Shown here: in pieces, positions 21,237 to 28,306 of the stretch | Numbering within the stretch: position 1 is the first letter of the stretch | Layout of the letters: each line of letters starts with the position of its first letter | Assembly (NCBI GenBank): GCA_016869145.1 | Contig: VGEU01000024.1 | Location: forward strand, 1 to 36,679 | Source: Alphaproteobacteria bacterium | Lineage (GTDB): Bacteria > Pseudomonadota > Alphaproteobacteria > MPNO01 > VGEU01 | Direction of reading: 5' to 3' | DNA length: 36,679 nt | Program-made: the position numbers and the translations under genes | The notes under the pieces: generated by a model | Database searches by the model: none | What the model saw: the letters and a program-made list of their open reading frames with translations, nothing else | What the model was told of the DNA's origin: nothing

Positions 21237-21758
21237 TCAGGCGAAGCCGAGCGCCCCGATCACGCCCGCCGCGCCGAGCGCCCATAGCGGGTTGAGGCGC
21301 GTCCACCACGCGAGCGCCGCCGTTGCGAGCGTGATCGCGAAGCGCGCGAGGTTCGTGTCGGCGGCGATCGCGATCACCAGCGCGCCGGCCGCGACGATCC
21401 CGATCGTGACGGCGGAGAGCCCGGCCTGCACCGCGACGCGCCATGGTCGGTCCCGCCATCGGTTCCAGAGCTGGAACACGAAATAGGTGAGGACGCAACA
21501 GGGCACGCAGAATGCCGCCGTCGCGACGAGGGCGCCGCCGAGCCCGGTAACGTGCCAGCCGATCAGCGTCACGATCGTCATGTTGGGGCCTGGCGCGCCC
21601 TGCGCGATCGCGAAGAGATTGGTGAACTCGGTGTCGCTGAGCCAGCCCGCGACATCGACCGCGTGGCGGTGCATCTCGGGGATCACCGTCGGGACGCCGC
21701 CGACCGCAAGCAGCGACAACACCGCGAAATGCGCGATGAGCTGGCCGTAGGCGCCCAT
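21237..21758 (-). CDS. chromate transporter family protein, C-terminal-type half (short ChrA)
   Basis: A 173-residue hydrophobic protein of the CHR family, single-domain type. It contains the family motif GAPGPNM (in AIAQGAPGPNMTIV) and SLLAVGGVPTVIPEMH at the N-terminus. Several transmembrane helices follow and it ends with ALGAAGVIGALGFA. I start it at the ATG at 21758, which overlaps the stop of the first half (TGATG). An open frame extending to 22220 is a shadow of that neighbour. The pair should form one heterodimeric inner-membrane transporter, for which chromate or sulfate are the known family substrates. Confidence 0.88.
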   Translation of the reverse strand: MGAYGQLIAHFAVLSLLAVGGVPTVIPEMHRHAVDVAGWLSDTEFTNLFAIAQGAPGPNMTIVTLIGWHVTGLGGALVATAAFCVPCCVLTYFVFQLWNRWRDRPWRVAVQAGLSAVTIGIVAAGALVIAIAADTNLARFAITLATAALAWWTRLNPLWALGAAGVIGALGFA

Positions 21759-22324
21759 CACCGCCGCCACCGCCAATACGCCGCGACACCGAGCGGCGCG
21801 AGGACGAAGAGCACCCAGAGGAGCGGCCAGCGGAAGATGCCGACGGCGAGGAAGCCGATCGCCGCGATCAGGATGGCGCGCCAGTCGCGGGCGCGGAAGA
21901 ACGGCTCGGCGATCTTCGCCGTGGTCGCGATCATGAGCCCTGCCGCCGCCGCGGCGATCGCGCCGAGCGTGTCGTCGACCGCGGGCGAGGGGCCGATCCC
22001 CTCGTAAAGCGTGACGAGCAGGAGGACGATCACCATCGGAACGCCGATCAGCCCGGCAAAGGCCGCGATCGCGCCGGGAATGCCGCGAAAGCGGACGCCG
22101 AGCGCCACCGCCAGGTTGATCATGTTGGGGCCGGGCAGGAACTGGCAGAGCGACAGCATGTCGGTGAACTCGGCCGGGCTCAGCCAGCCGCGCCGCTCGA
22201 CGATCACGCGACGCGCCCACGGGAGGACGCCCCCGAAGGCCTGTATCGAGATGGTGAGAAATCCGACGAAGAGCGCGCCGAGCCCGGGATTGGTCGGCGC
22301 GGCGGGGGCGGCATCGCTGGTCAT
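21758..22324 (-). CDS. chromate transporter family protein, N-terminal-type half (short ChrA)
   Basis: A 188-residue CHR-family membrane protein. The signature is SIQAFGGVLPWARRVIVERRGW followed by CQFLPGPNMINLAVALG, the loop that begins ChrA domains. Five or six hydrophobic helices follow. Its stop and the start of the second half overlap by one base, so translation is coupled. The start at the ATG at 22324 is chosen because the family homology begins soon after; the upstream frame is arginine-rich and non-homologous in look. Together with the second half it makes a split version of the fused ChrA transporter. Confidence 0.88.
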   Translation of the reverse strand: MTSDAAPAAPTNPGLGALFVGFLTISIQAFGGVLPWARRVIVERRGWLSPAEFTDMLSLCQFLPGPNMINLAVALGVRFRGIPGAIAAFAGLIGVPMVIVLLLVTLYEGIGPSPAVDDTLGAIAAAAAGLMIATTAKIAEPFFRARDWRAILIAAIGFLAVGIFRWPLLWVLFVLAPLGVAAYWRWRR

Positions 22325-22369
22325 CCGGTCTCGATAACAGCGCCGGCGCGAGGACGCAAACTTGTCACG

Positions 22370-22391
22370 ATGGCCGCTGCCTTGCGGCCAT
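22370..22391. promoter_or_regulatory. perfect inverted repeat in the chrA / 22484 divergent gap
   Basis: ATGGCCGC and GCGGCCAT, 8 bp each, flank the 6-base spacer TGCCTT. It sits 46 bp upstream of the chrA start and 93 bp upstream of the gene at 22484. With no T-run after it on either strand, it is better read as an operator than a terminator. No regulator gene is nearby. Confidence 0.4.
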
Positions 22392-22483
22392 AGACTCGCG
22401 GTAGAGCGAACCACCCCCGCGACCAGGCTCGACCGCGCGGTCGTGCCCCGACCCATCCCTGCGTCCCGTCGGAGCAGGTATTA

Positions 22484-23329
22484 ATGGTCGCCTCGTTTCG
22501 GATCGGTATCGTCCTCGCCGTCATCGCCTCGGCGCTTGCCGTCGCGGGTTCGGCCTCGGCGCTCGTGTTCACCGCCGCGGGCGGCAATCCGGCGGCGATC
22601 CAGGCGACCGTCGATGCCTTCCGCGCCGCGCTCGGGAGCCCGAACAACGCCAACGCGCTCGGGCCGGTCGACGGCGGCCGGCGCGAGATCAATTGGGACG
22701 GCGCGGCGGCGCCGTTCGTGATGGCGCCCGATCTCTTCAACGCCGTCGTCCGCCGCGGCGCGGTGTTCGCGACGCCCGGGACCGGTTTCCGCCAGAGCAA
22801 TCCGACAGGCGGGCCGGATGATCGGTTCAGCTCGATCAACGCGACCTATCCCGACCAGTTCCAGACCTTCTCGGCGCCGCGGCTCTTCACCGCGGTCGGC
22901 AGCAACATCGTCGATGCGTTCTTCTTCGTCCCCGGCACGCCCGAGCCCGTCGTCATCCGCGGTTTCGGCGCCGTCTTCACCGACGTCGATCTCGCAAACG
23001 CGACGCGCATCCAGCTCTACGACGAGAACAACGTCCTGATCGCCGACGAGGCGGTGCCGGTCGCCGCCCAGGGGCTCTCGTTCCTCGGCATCACGCTCGA
23101 CGACGACATCTTCCGCGTGCGCCTGATCAGCGGGTCGACGGCGGTCGGGCCCGACGATTCACCGTCGAACCAGCTCGACGTCGTGGTGATGGACGATTTT
23201 CTCTATTCGGAGCCGCGGCGCATCGATGCGCCGGCGGGCGCGCTCTTTCTCGCCGCCGGCCTCGCCTTCGCCGCCCGGCGCACCCGCCTCAGTCGTGCAC
23301 GGGTCCGTCGACGGGCAGGTTGGTCGTGA
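22484..23329 (+). CDS. secreted hypothetical protein with PEP-CTERM-like C-terminus
   Basis: A 281-residue protein with a signal peptide (1-26, ending SASA). The mature region is beta-rich, with VIRGFGAVFTDVDL and RIQLYDENN, a pattern common in exported PEP-CTERM proteins. The C-terminal tail IDAPAGALFLAAGLAF followed by AARRTRL matches the general layout of such sorting signals: short polar motif, hydrophobic helix, arginine cluster. The canonical PEP triplet is replaced by DAPA, so sorting is uncertain. AGCAGG precedes the ATG. Its last 41 bases overlap the 3' end of the convergent metallophosphoesterase gene. I do not know its function; a surface or extracellular-matrix role is the family expectation. 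Confidence 0.65.
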   Translation: MVASFRIGIVLAVIASALAVAGSASALVFTAAGGNPAAIQATVDAFRAALGSPNNANALGPVDGGRREINWDGAAAPFVMAPDLFNAVVRRGAVFATPGTGFRQSNPTGGPDDRFSSINATYPDQFQTFSAPRLFTAVGSNIVDAFFFVPGTPEPVVIRGFGAVFTDVDLANATRIQLYDENNVLIADEAVPVAAQGLSFLGITLDDDIFRVRLISGSTAVGPDDSPSNQLDVVVMDDFLYSEPRRIDAPAGALFLAAGLAFAARRTRLSRARVRRRAGWS

Positions 23330-24065
23330 TGCGCGAGCGCTCGACGACGACGCGTCCGTCGGCGGCGAGGCGGACCAGGTTGACCGACCGCGCATAGTCG
23401 GGCGAGCCCGAATAAAAGGCGTGCATCGCATCCGGACCGACCCGGGCCGGGCGGTTCCAGTGGCCGAGCGCGACATAGTCGGCCGCCGTCGCCGCGATCT
23501 CGGCGTCCCCGATCAGCCAGGCGGCGCGCGGCACGACCGAGCGGTCGGGCACCGGTTCATAGTGGCCGTGCGCGACCGCGACATGCCAGCGTACGCGGCG
23601 TGGCAGCGGGCTCGCGAGCGGCGCCATGTCCTCGTAGTCGCGGTGCGCGTTGCCCCAGACCTCGAGATCCCAGGCCGGGAACACGACCGAGGCCTCGTGG
23701 GTGACGCCGAGAATGTGGACATTGGCCGGATCGGCGAGCCCGGCGCGGCGATAGACCGACGCCGGCAGCGCCGGGTCGTGGTTCCCGGGCAGGACGACGA
23801 CCTCCATGCCGCAGTCGCCGAGGAGCCGGGTCGCGCGGTCGATGATCGCGACCGGGACGCGGTTGTGGTCAAAGACGTCGCCGGCGAGGATCACGAGATC
23901 GGCCGCCCGGGCGCGCGCGGTCTCGAGCACGGCGCGGAGGCCGAGCGTGCCATCGCCGCCATAGGTCCGGGCCGTATAGTCGTCGTCGACGTGGAGGTCG
24001 GACGAGTGGACGATCACGACATCGCGCGCCGCCGTCCCGCCCGTGGGACGCCTGTTCTCGACCAC
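23289..24065 (-). CDS. metallophosphoesterase (SbcD/calcineurin-like)
   Basis: A 258-residue protein with a complete two-metal calcineurin-type site: Asp23 and His25 in SSDLHVD, Asp63 in AGDVFDH, Asn96 and His97 in PGNHDPA, His166/His168 in VAHGHYE, and His202 in LGHWN. The layout is that of the nuclease/phosphoesterase domain of SbcD-like proteins. It is shorter than full SbcD (about 400 residues) and no sbcC lies nearby, so a DNA-repair role is only one possibility. It starts with GTG, with AGGA about six bases upstream, 64 bp after the last of the four binding-protein genes. It could be the tail of that transcript. Confidence 0.85.
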   Translation of the reverse strand: MVENRRPTGGTAARDVVIVHSSDLHVDDDYTARTYGGDGTLGLRAVLETARARAADLVILAGDVFDHNRVPVAIIDRATRLLGDCGMEVVVLPGNHDPALPASVYRRAGLADPANVHILGVTHEASVVFPAWDLEVWGNAHRDYEDMAPLASPLPRRVRWHVAVAHGHYEPVPDRSVVPRAAWLIGDAEIAATAADYVALGHWNRPARVGPDAMHAFYSGSPDYARSVNLVRLAADGRVVVERSRITTNLPVDGPVHD

Positions 24066-24129
24066 CGTGATCCTGCCCGACCGCTGTCTCGCCCGTGAAC
24101 GACGGCGGCGATACTACACCAACAAGTCG

Positions 24130-25092
24130 CTATTGCGCCTTGATGTTGTTGGCCTGGATGACCGGCACCCACTTGGCCTTCTCGGCCGCGATGAAGGCCG
24201 CGATCTCCTCGAAGGTGCTGGGCGCGGGGTAGAGGACCGCGTTGTTGAGCCGCTGCACGGCCACCGGGTCGCGGAGCGCCGCGTTGACGTCGCGGTGGAT
24301 GCGCTCGACCAGCGCCCGCGGGGTCTGCGACGGGGCGTAGAGGAGGAAGGCGAAATAGGACTCGAGCTCGGGCATGCCGACCTCGTGCACGGTCGGCACG
24401 TTGGGGAGCTCGGGGATGCGCGTCCTCGATGTGACGGCGAGGGCGCGCACCTTGTCCTTCTGGGTGATCGCGGTATTGGGCACGTCCATCGACCACTGCA
24501 CCTCGTTCTTGAGGAAGCCGTCGATGAAGGGCGTCGTGCCGCGATAGGGAATGTGCGTGCTCTCGACGCCGATGCGCATGCGCAGGAACTCGCCGGCGAC
24601 ATGGGGCGTCGTGCCGATGCCGGGCGAGCCGAAATTGGTCTTTCCAGATTCCTTCTTGAGCCAGTCGATGAAGCTCTTGAAGTCGGTCGGCGGGATCAGC
24701 GCGTTGGTCTCCACGATCATCGGTGTGCGCGTCAGGAGGTTGACGGCGACGAGGTCCTTGTCGGCGTCGTAGGGGAGCTTCTCGTAAAGCGCCTTGAAGG
24801 TCGCCATGATGGTGACGCCGCCGATCAGGAGCGTGTGGCCGTCGGGCGGCGATTTCGCGGTGTGATCGGCGGCGACGTTGCTCGCCGCGCCGGGCTTCGA
24901 TTCGACCACGACGGGCTGACCCCAGACGCGGGTCAGGTACTCGCCGATCGAGCGGCCGATGACGTCGGTCGATCCGCCCGGCGCGAATCCGATGATGAGG
25001 CGGACCGGCTTGGTCGGCCAGTCCTGCGCCGCGGCGGGCGCGGCGAGGGACGCGGCGAGCGCAAGGACCACTGCAACGACGCGGGATGCCAT
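24130..25092 (-). CDS. Bug/TctC-family periplasmic binding protein, copy 4
   Basis: A 320-residue tripartite tricarboxylate transporter substrate-binding protein. Residues 1-22 are a signal peptide (PAAAQDWP cleavage region). The ligand-binding loop is IIGFAPGGSTD, with the PGG of typical Bug proteins. YRGTTPFIDGFLKNEVQW is the second domain hallmark. The C-terminus is WVPVIQANNIKAQ. It binds a small organic acid in the periplasm. It is the most divergent of the four tandem copies; the other three have AGG instead of PGG. No TctA or TctB membrane gene is present in the window. Confidence 0.92.
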   Translation of the reverse strand: MASRVVAVVLALAASLAAPAAAQDWPTKPVRLIIGFAPGGSTDVIGRSIGEYLTRVWGQPVVVESKPGAASNVAADHTAKSPPDGHTLLIGGVTIMATFKALYEKLPYDADKDLVAVNLLTRTPMIVETNALIPPTDFKSFIDWLKKESGKTNFGSPGIGTTPHVAGEFLRMRIGVESTHIPYRGTTPFIDGFLKNEVQWSMDVPNTAITQKDKVRALAVTSRTRIPELPNVPTVHEVGMPELESYFAFLLYAPSQTPRALVERIHRDVNAALRDPVAVQRLNNAVLYPAPSTFEEIAAFIAAEKAKWVPVIQANNIKAQ

Positions 25093-25153
25093 CGAGATCG
25101 GTACCTCCTTCTGCGCCGCGGTCGAGCCGCGCGCGGCTGCGGTCGTCGTCCGG

Positions 25154-26122
25154 CTATTCCGCCTTGATGTTGTTGGCCTTGATCAGCGGTACCCACTTGG
25201 CGCGCTCGGATTCGATATAGCGGAGCGTGTCGGCGGTCGAGAGCGGCGACGGATTGACGCCGATCGTCTTGAGCCGGTCGAGCGCGAACGGCTCGCGCAT
25301 GCCGGCGAGCGCGGCGGCCTCCATCTTCTGCGCGATCGCGGCCGGAAGGCCGGCGGGGCCGTACAGGATGAAGGTGGTGTGGACCTCGAAATTGGCGACG
25401 CCGAGCTCGGCGAGTGTCGGCACGTCCGGGAACTCCGGCGCGCGTTTGCTGTCGGCGACCGCGAGCACGCGAATGCGATCCTTGTGGATGACGGCGTTGC
25501 CGATCGAATCGGTGCCCCACTGGACCTCGTTCTTGACCAGCGCCTCGCCGAACGGGGCGGCGCCGCGATAGGCGATGTGGGTGCTGTCGAAGCCGTGGCG
25601 CGCCTTGAACAGCTCGGCCGCGAGGTGGACCATCGAGCCGACGCCCGGCGAGCCGAAATTGTGCTTGCCGGTCTCCTTCCGCATTAAGGCGACGAACTCC
25701 TGATAGGACTTCACCGGGAAGGGCATGCTGGTCTGGAGCACGAGCGGCGTGCGCGTGAGCACCGCGATCGGCATGAGGTCCTTGTTCACGTCGTAGCTGA
25801 GCTTCTCGTAGAGCCACGGGAAGATCGTCGAGACGGTGATGCTCGTGACGTGGAAGGTGTAGCCGTCGGGCGCCGCGCGCGCGGTCAGATCGGCGGCGAC
25901 GTTGCCGCCAGCGCCGGTGCGCGCCTCGACGACGACCGGCTGGCCCCATTGCCGGGTCATGTACTCGCCGAGGACGCGGGCGAGAATATCGGTCGGGCCG
26001 CCGGCGACGAAACCGGTGATGATGCGGATCGGCTTGGTCGGCCAGTCCTGCGCGGCCGCGGGCAGAGCCGCGACGAGGGCTGCGGCCGTCAACGCCGCGA
26101 GGATGGAACGGCGGCCGTGCAT
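25154..26122 (-). CDS. Bug/TctC-family periplasmic binding protein, copy 3
   Basis: A 322-residue paralogue of its neighbours. The signal peptide is 1-24 with cleavage near PAAAQDWP. The ligand loop is IITGFVAGGPTD. GNVAADLTARAAPDGYT and YRGAAPFGEALVKNEVQW are shared almost unchanged with copy 2. The C-terminus is WVPLIKANNIKAE. The ATG at 26122 is chosen because the signal peptide starts there and GGGAGA precedes it; the longer open frame upstream is a shadow of copy 2. The 41-bp gap to copy 2 includes a run of eight T (plus strand). The protein should capture an organic acid, ligand unknown. Confidence 0.93.
   Translation of the reverse strand: MHGRRSILAALTAAALVAALPAAAQDWPTKPIRIITGFVAGGPTDILARVLGEYMTRQWGQPVVVEARTGAGGNVAADLTARAAPDGYTFHVTSITVSTIFPWLYEKLSYDVNKDLMPIAVLTRTPLVLQTSMPFPVKSYQEFVALMRKETGKHNFGSPGVGSMVHLAAELFKARHGFDSTHIAYRGAAPFGEALVKNEVQWGTDSIGNAVIHKDRIRVLAVADSKRAPEFPDVPTLAELGVANFEVHTTFILYGPAGLPAAIAQKMEAAALAGMREPFALDRLKTIGVNPSPLSTADTLRYIESERAKWVPLIKANNIKAE
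26021..26057. repeat. 37-bp exact repeat, copy a (in binding-protein copy 3)
   Basis: Identical to 27031-27067 and in the same orientation, 1010 bp apart. It encodes the end of the signal peptide and QDWPTKPIRI of the mature protein. It is the longest exact match I noticed between the paralogues and could support recombination or record gene conversion. Confidence 0.8.
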
Positions 26123-26163
26123 GGCAGTGGTCTCCCTGTCGTTTTTTTGGCGTAGGCGGGCGT

Positions 26164-27147
26164 TCACTCCGCCCGGATGTTGTTGGCCTTGATCAGCGGA
26201 ACCCAGCGGTCGCGCTCGGCGGCGAAATAGCGCGTGGTCTCGGCGGGCGTCATCGGCGCGGCATAGAGCCCGACGCGGCGCAGGCGCTCGACCGAGGCCG
26301 GATCGCGGAGCGCGCGGATCGTCTCGGCCGAGATCCGCTCGACCAGCGCGGGCGGCAGGCCGGCGGGCGCGAACAGCGCGTGCGCCGTGTAGATCTCGAG
26401 ATCCACATGGCCGAGCTCGGCGAAGATCGGCACGTCCGGGAACTCCTCGACGCGCCGCGCCGCGGCGACCGCGTGGAGCTTGTACTTGCCCTTGTGGATG
26501 ACGGCGTTGCCGATCGGGTCGATGCCCCACTGCACCTCGTTCTTGAGGAGCGCCTCGCCGAACGGCGCCGCGCCGCGATAGGCGATGTGGGTGCTCTGGA
26601 TGCCGAGCCTGCTCTTCAGGAGCTCGGCCGCGAGATGGACGGTGGTGCCGATGCCGGGCGAGCCGTAGTTGAACTTCGCCCCGTCGCGCCGCATCAGCGC
26701 GACGAACTCGGCGAAATCATTGGGCGGAAACGCCATGCTGGTCTCGAGGATCAGCGGCGTCCGGGTCACCACCCCGATTGCGACGAGATCCTTGACCGGA
26801 TCGTAGGAGAGCTTCTCGTAGAGCGCCGGGTAGAAGATCGCGATCGCGGCGCTGTTGACGTGGAGCGTGTAGCCGTCGGGCGCGGCGCGCGCGGTGAGAT
26901 CGGCCGCGACATTGCCGCCCGCGCCCGGCTTCGCCTCGGCGACGACCGGCTGGCCCCAGACCCGCGCGAAGTGGTCGCCGAGGATGCGGGCGATCGCGTC
27001 GGTCGGACCGCCGGCCTGGAACCCGGTCAGGATGCGGATCGGCTTGGTCGGCCAGTCCTGCGCGGCCACCCCAGTCGCCGTCAGAGTCGCCGTCAGGGTA
27101 GCCGCCAGAACCGCGGCGGCGAGGACGAGCCCCAATAGGCGCCGCAT
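26164..27147 (-). CDS. Bug/TctC-family periplasmic binding protein, copy 2
   Basis: A 327-residue binding protein. The signal peptide includes a Thr-Ala repeat (LTATLTATG) and is cleaved near VAAQDWP. The ligand loop is ILTGFQAGGPTD. Conserved segments match copy 3, for example GNVAADLTARAAPDGYT. The C-terminus is WVPLIKANNIRAE. It starts only 10 bp after the copy 1 stop, and the likely ribosome-binding site lies across that stop, so the two are co-expressed. A 37-base stretch of its signal-peptide region is identical to that of copy 3. Ligand unknown. Confidence 0.93.
   Translation of the reverse strand: MRRLLGLVLAAAVLAATLTATLTATGVAAQDWPTKPIRILTGFQAGGPTDAIARILGDHFARVWGQPVVAEAKPGAGGNVAADLTARAAPDGYTLHVNSAAIAIFYPALYEKLSYDPVKDLVAIGVVTRTPLILETSMAFPPNDFAEFVALMRRDGAKFNYGSPGIGTTVHLAAELLKSRLGIQSTHIAYRGAAPFGEALLKNEVQWGIDPIGNAVIHKGKYKLHAVAAARRVEEFPDVPIFAELGHVDLEIYTAHALFAPAGLPPALVERISAETIRALRDPASVERLRRVGLYAAPMTPAETTRYFAAERDRWVPLIKANNIRAE
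27031..27067. repeat. 37-bp exact repeat, copy b (in binding-protein copy 2)
   Basis: Identical to 26021-26057. Recombination between the two would delete about 1 kb and leave one chimeric binding-protein gene in frame. Confidence 0.8.
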
Positions 27148-27157
27148 GGCCGGCCGC

Positions 27158-28126
27158 CTACTCGGCCTTGATATTGTTGGCCTTGATCAGCGGCACCCAC
27201 TTCGCCTCCTCGTCGGCGAGGAACTTCACCGTCTGTTCCGTCGTCATCGGATCGGGATAGAGGCCGACCGCCTTGAGCCGCTCGATCGTCTGCGGCTCGC
27301 GGAGCGCGGCGCCGAACCCGGTCGCGATCCTCTCGACGATCGGCTTCGGGATGCCGATCGGACCGGTCACCATGAAGGCCGACGAGGCTTCCATGCCGGC
27401 GTAGCCGAGCTCGGCGAGCGTCGGAACGTCGGGGAGTTCTTTCGCCCGCTCGCTCGCCATGATGGCCAGCACGCGCAACTTGTCGCGCTGCATCACCGCG
27501 GTGCCGATCGGATCGACGCCCCACTGGACCTCGTTCTTGAGGAGCGCGTCGGCGAAGGGCGCGGTGCCGCGATAGGGAATGTGGGTACTGGCGAGCCCCA
27601 TGCGGATGCGGAACAGCTCGGCCGCGAGGTGCGGCAGCGTGCCGACACCGGGCGAGCCGAAATTCGTCTTCGCGCCGTCGCGCTTCATGAAGCCGATGAA
27701 CTCCTGGAAGTTCTTCACCGGCACCTGGAGGTTCGTCTCGACGACCATCGGCGTCCGCGTCAGGATCGCGATCGGCACGAGCTCCTTCTTCGCGTCATAG
27801 GCGAGCTTTTCGTACATCGCCGGATAGACGTTGAAGACGACCATGCTGTTGACGTGGAGCGTATAGCCGTCGGCCGGCGCGCGCGCGGTGAGCTCGGCCG
27901 CGACATTGCCCGCCGCCCCGGGTCGCGCCTCGACGACGACCGGCTGGCCCCAGGTGCGGGTGAGATAATCGCCGATGATGCGCGACAGCGTGTCGGTCGG
28001 CCCGCCCGCCTGGAACCCGACAAGGATCTTGATCGGCTTGTTCGGATAGTCCTGTGCCGCGGCGGGCATGGCGGCGAACGCGGCGGCCAGCGCGAGCCCA
28101 CTGGCGATCCGGGCAAACAAGCTCAT
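27158..28126 (-). CDS. Bug/TctC-family periplasmic binding protein, copy 1
   Basis: A 322-residue binding protein and the first of four in transcription order. The signal peptide is 1-24 (PAAAQDYP). The ligand loop is ILVGFQAGGPTD. The second lobe has YRGTAPFADALLKNEVQW, and the C-terminus is WVPLIKANNIKAE. I chose the ATG at 28126 because GAGGGAC lies about eight bases upstream and the signal peptide begins there; an ATG six codons earlier and a much longer open frame lack support. It is divergent from the flavin monooxygenase gene across a 180-bp gap, which suggests shared control. Confidence 0.93.
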   Translation of the reverse strand: MSLFARIASGLALAAAFAAMPAAAQDYPNKPIKILVGFQAGGPTDTLSRIIGDYLTRTWGQPVVVEARPGAAGNVAAELTARAPADGYTLHVNSMVVFNVYPAMYEKLAYDAKKELVPIAILTRTPMVVETNLQVPVKNFQEFIGFMKRDGAKTNFGSPGVGTLPHLAAELFRIRMGLASTHIPYRGTAPFADALLKNEVQWGVDPIGTAVMQRDKLRVLAIMASERAKELPDVPTLAELGYAGMEASSAFMVTGPIGIPKPIVERIATGFGAALREPQTIERLKAVGLYPDPMTTEQTVKFLADEEAKWVPLIKANNIKAE

Positions 28127-28180
28127 GGGTCGTCCCTCATCCATCCTGTGGCGATCCGTAAGGTTGAGAGTGGGTGAGGT

Positions 28181-28195
28181 TTGACCACCCGTCAA
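28181..28195. promoter_or_regulatory. TTGAC-N5-GTCAA inverted repeat in the divergent gap
   Basis: A symmetrical element between the divergent binding-protein and monooxygenase genes. On the minus strand TTGACG (28195-28190) could also serve as a -35 box, with a weak CACTCT 17 bp later. It could be an operator overlapping a promoter for the binding-protein operon. The half-sites are only 5 bp, so chance is possible. Confidence 0.3.
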
Positions 28196-28306
28196 GCGAG
28201 CTGGACCCGTCGCACCGCTGCGGCGCGTCACGGCATCTGTTGCGGCTGGCCGCGGTCTCGCATCTAATGGCAGCCGTTCTTCTACACGGGACCGATCACA
28301 GCGACC

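Noticed and set aside
21759-22220. N-terminal extension of the second ChrA half in the same frame
   Set aside because: The upstream sequence is arginine-rich and overlaps the first ChrA half in another frame; the coupled ATG at 21758 begins the hydrophobic CHR sequence.
26143-26149. T-run in the gap between binding-protein copies 3 and 2 as a terminator
   Set aside because: No stem precedes it in the proper orientation; on the transcribed (minus) strand it reads as an A-run.
26123-26530. Upstream extension of binding-protein copy 3
   Set aside because: It lies inside copy 2 in a shifted frame, whereas a ribosome-binding site and signal peptide begin at 26122.
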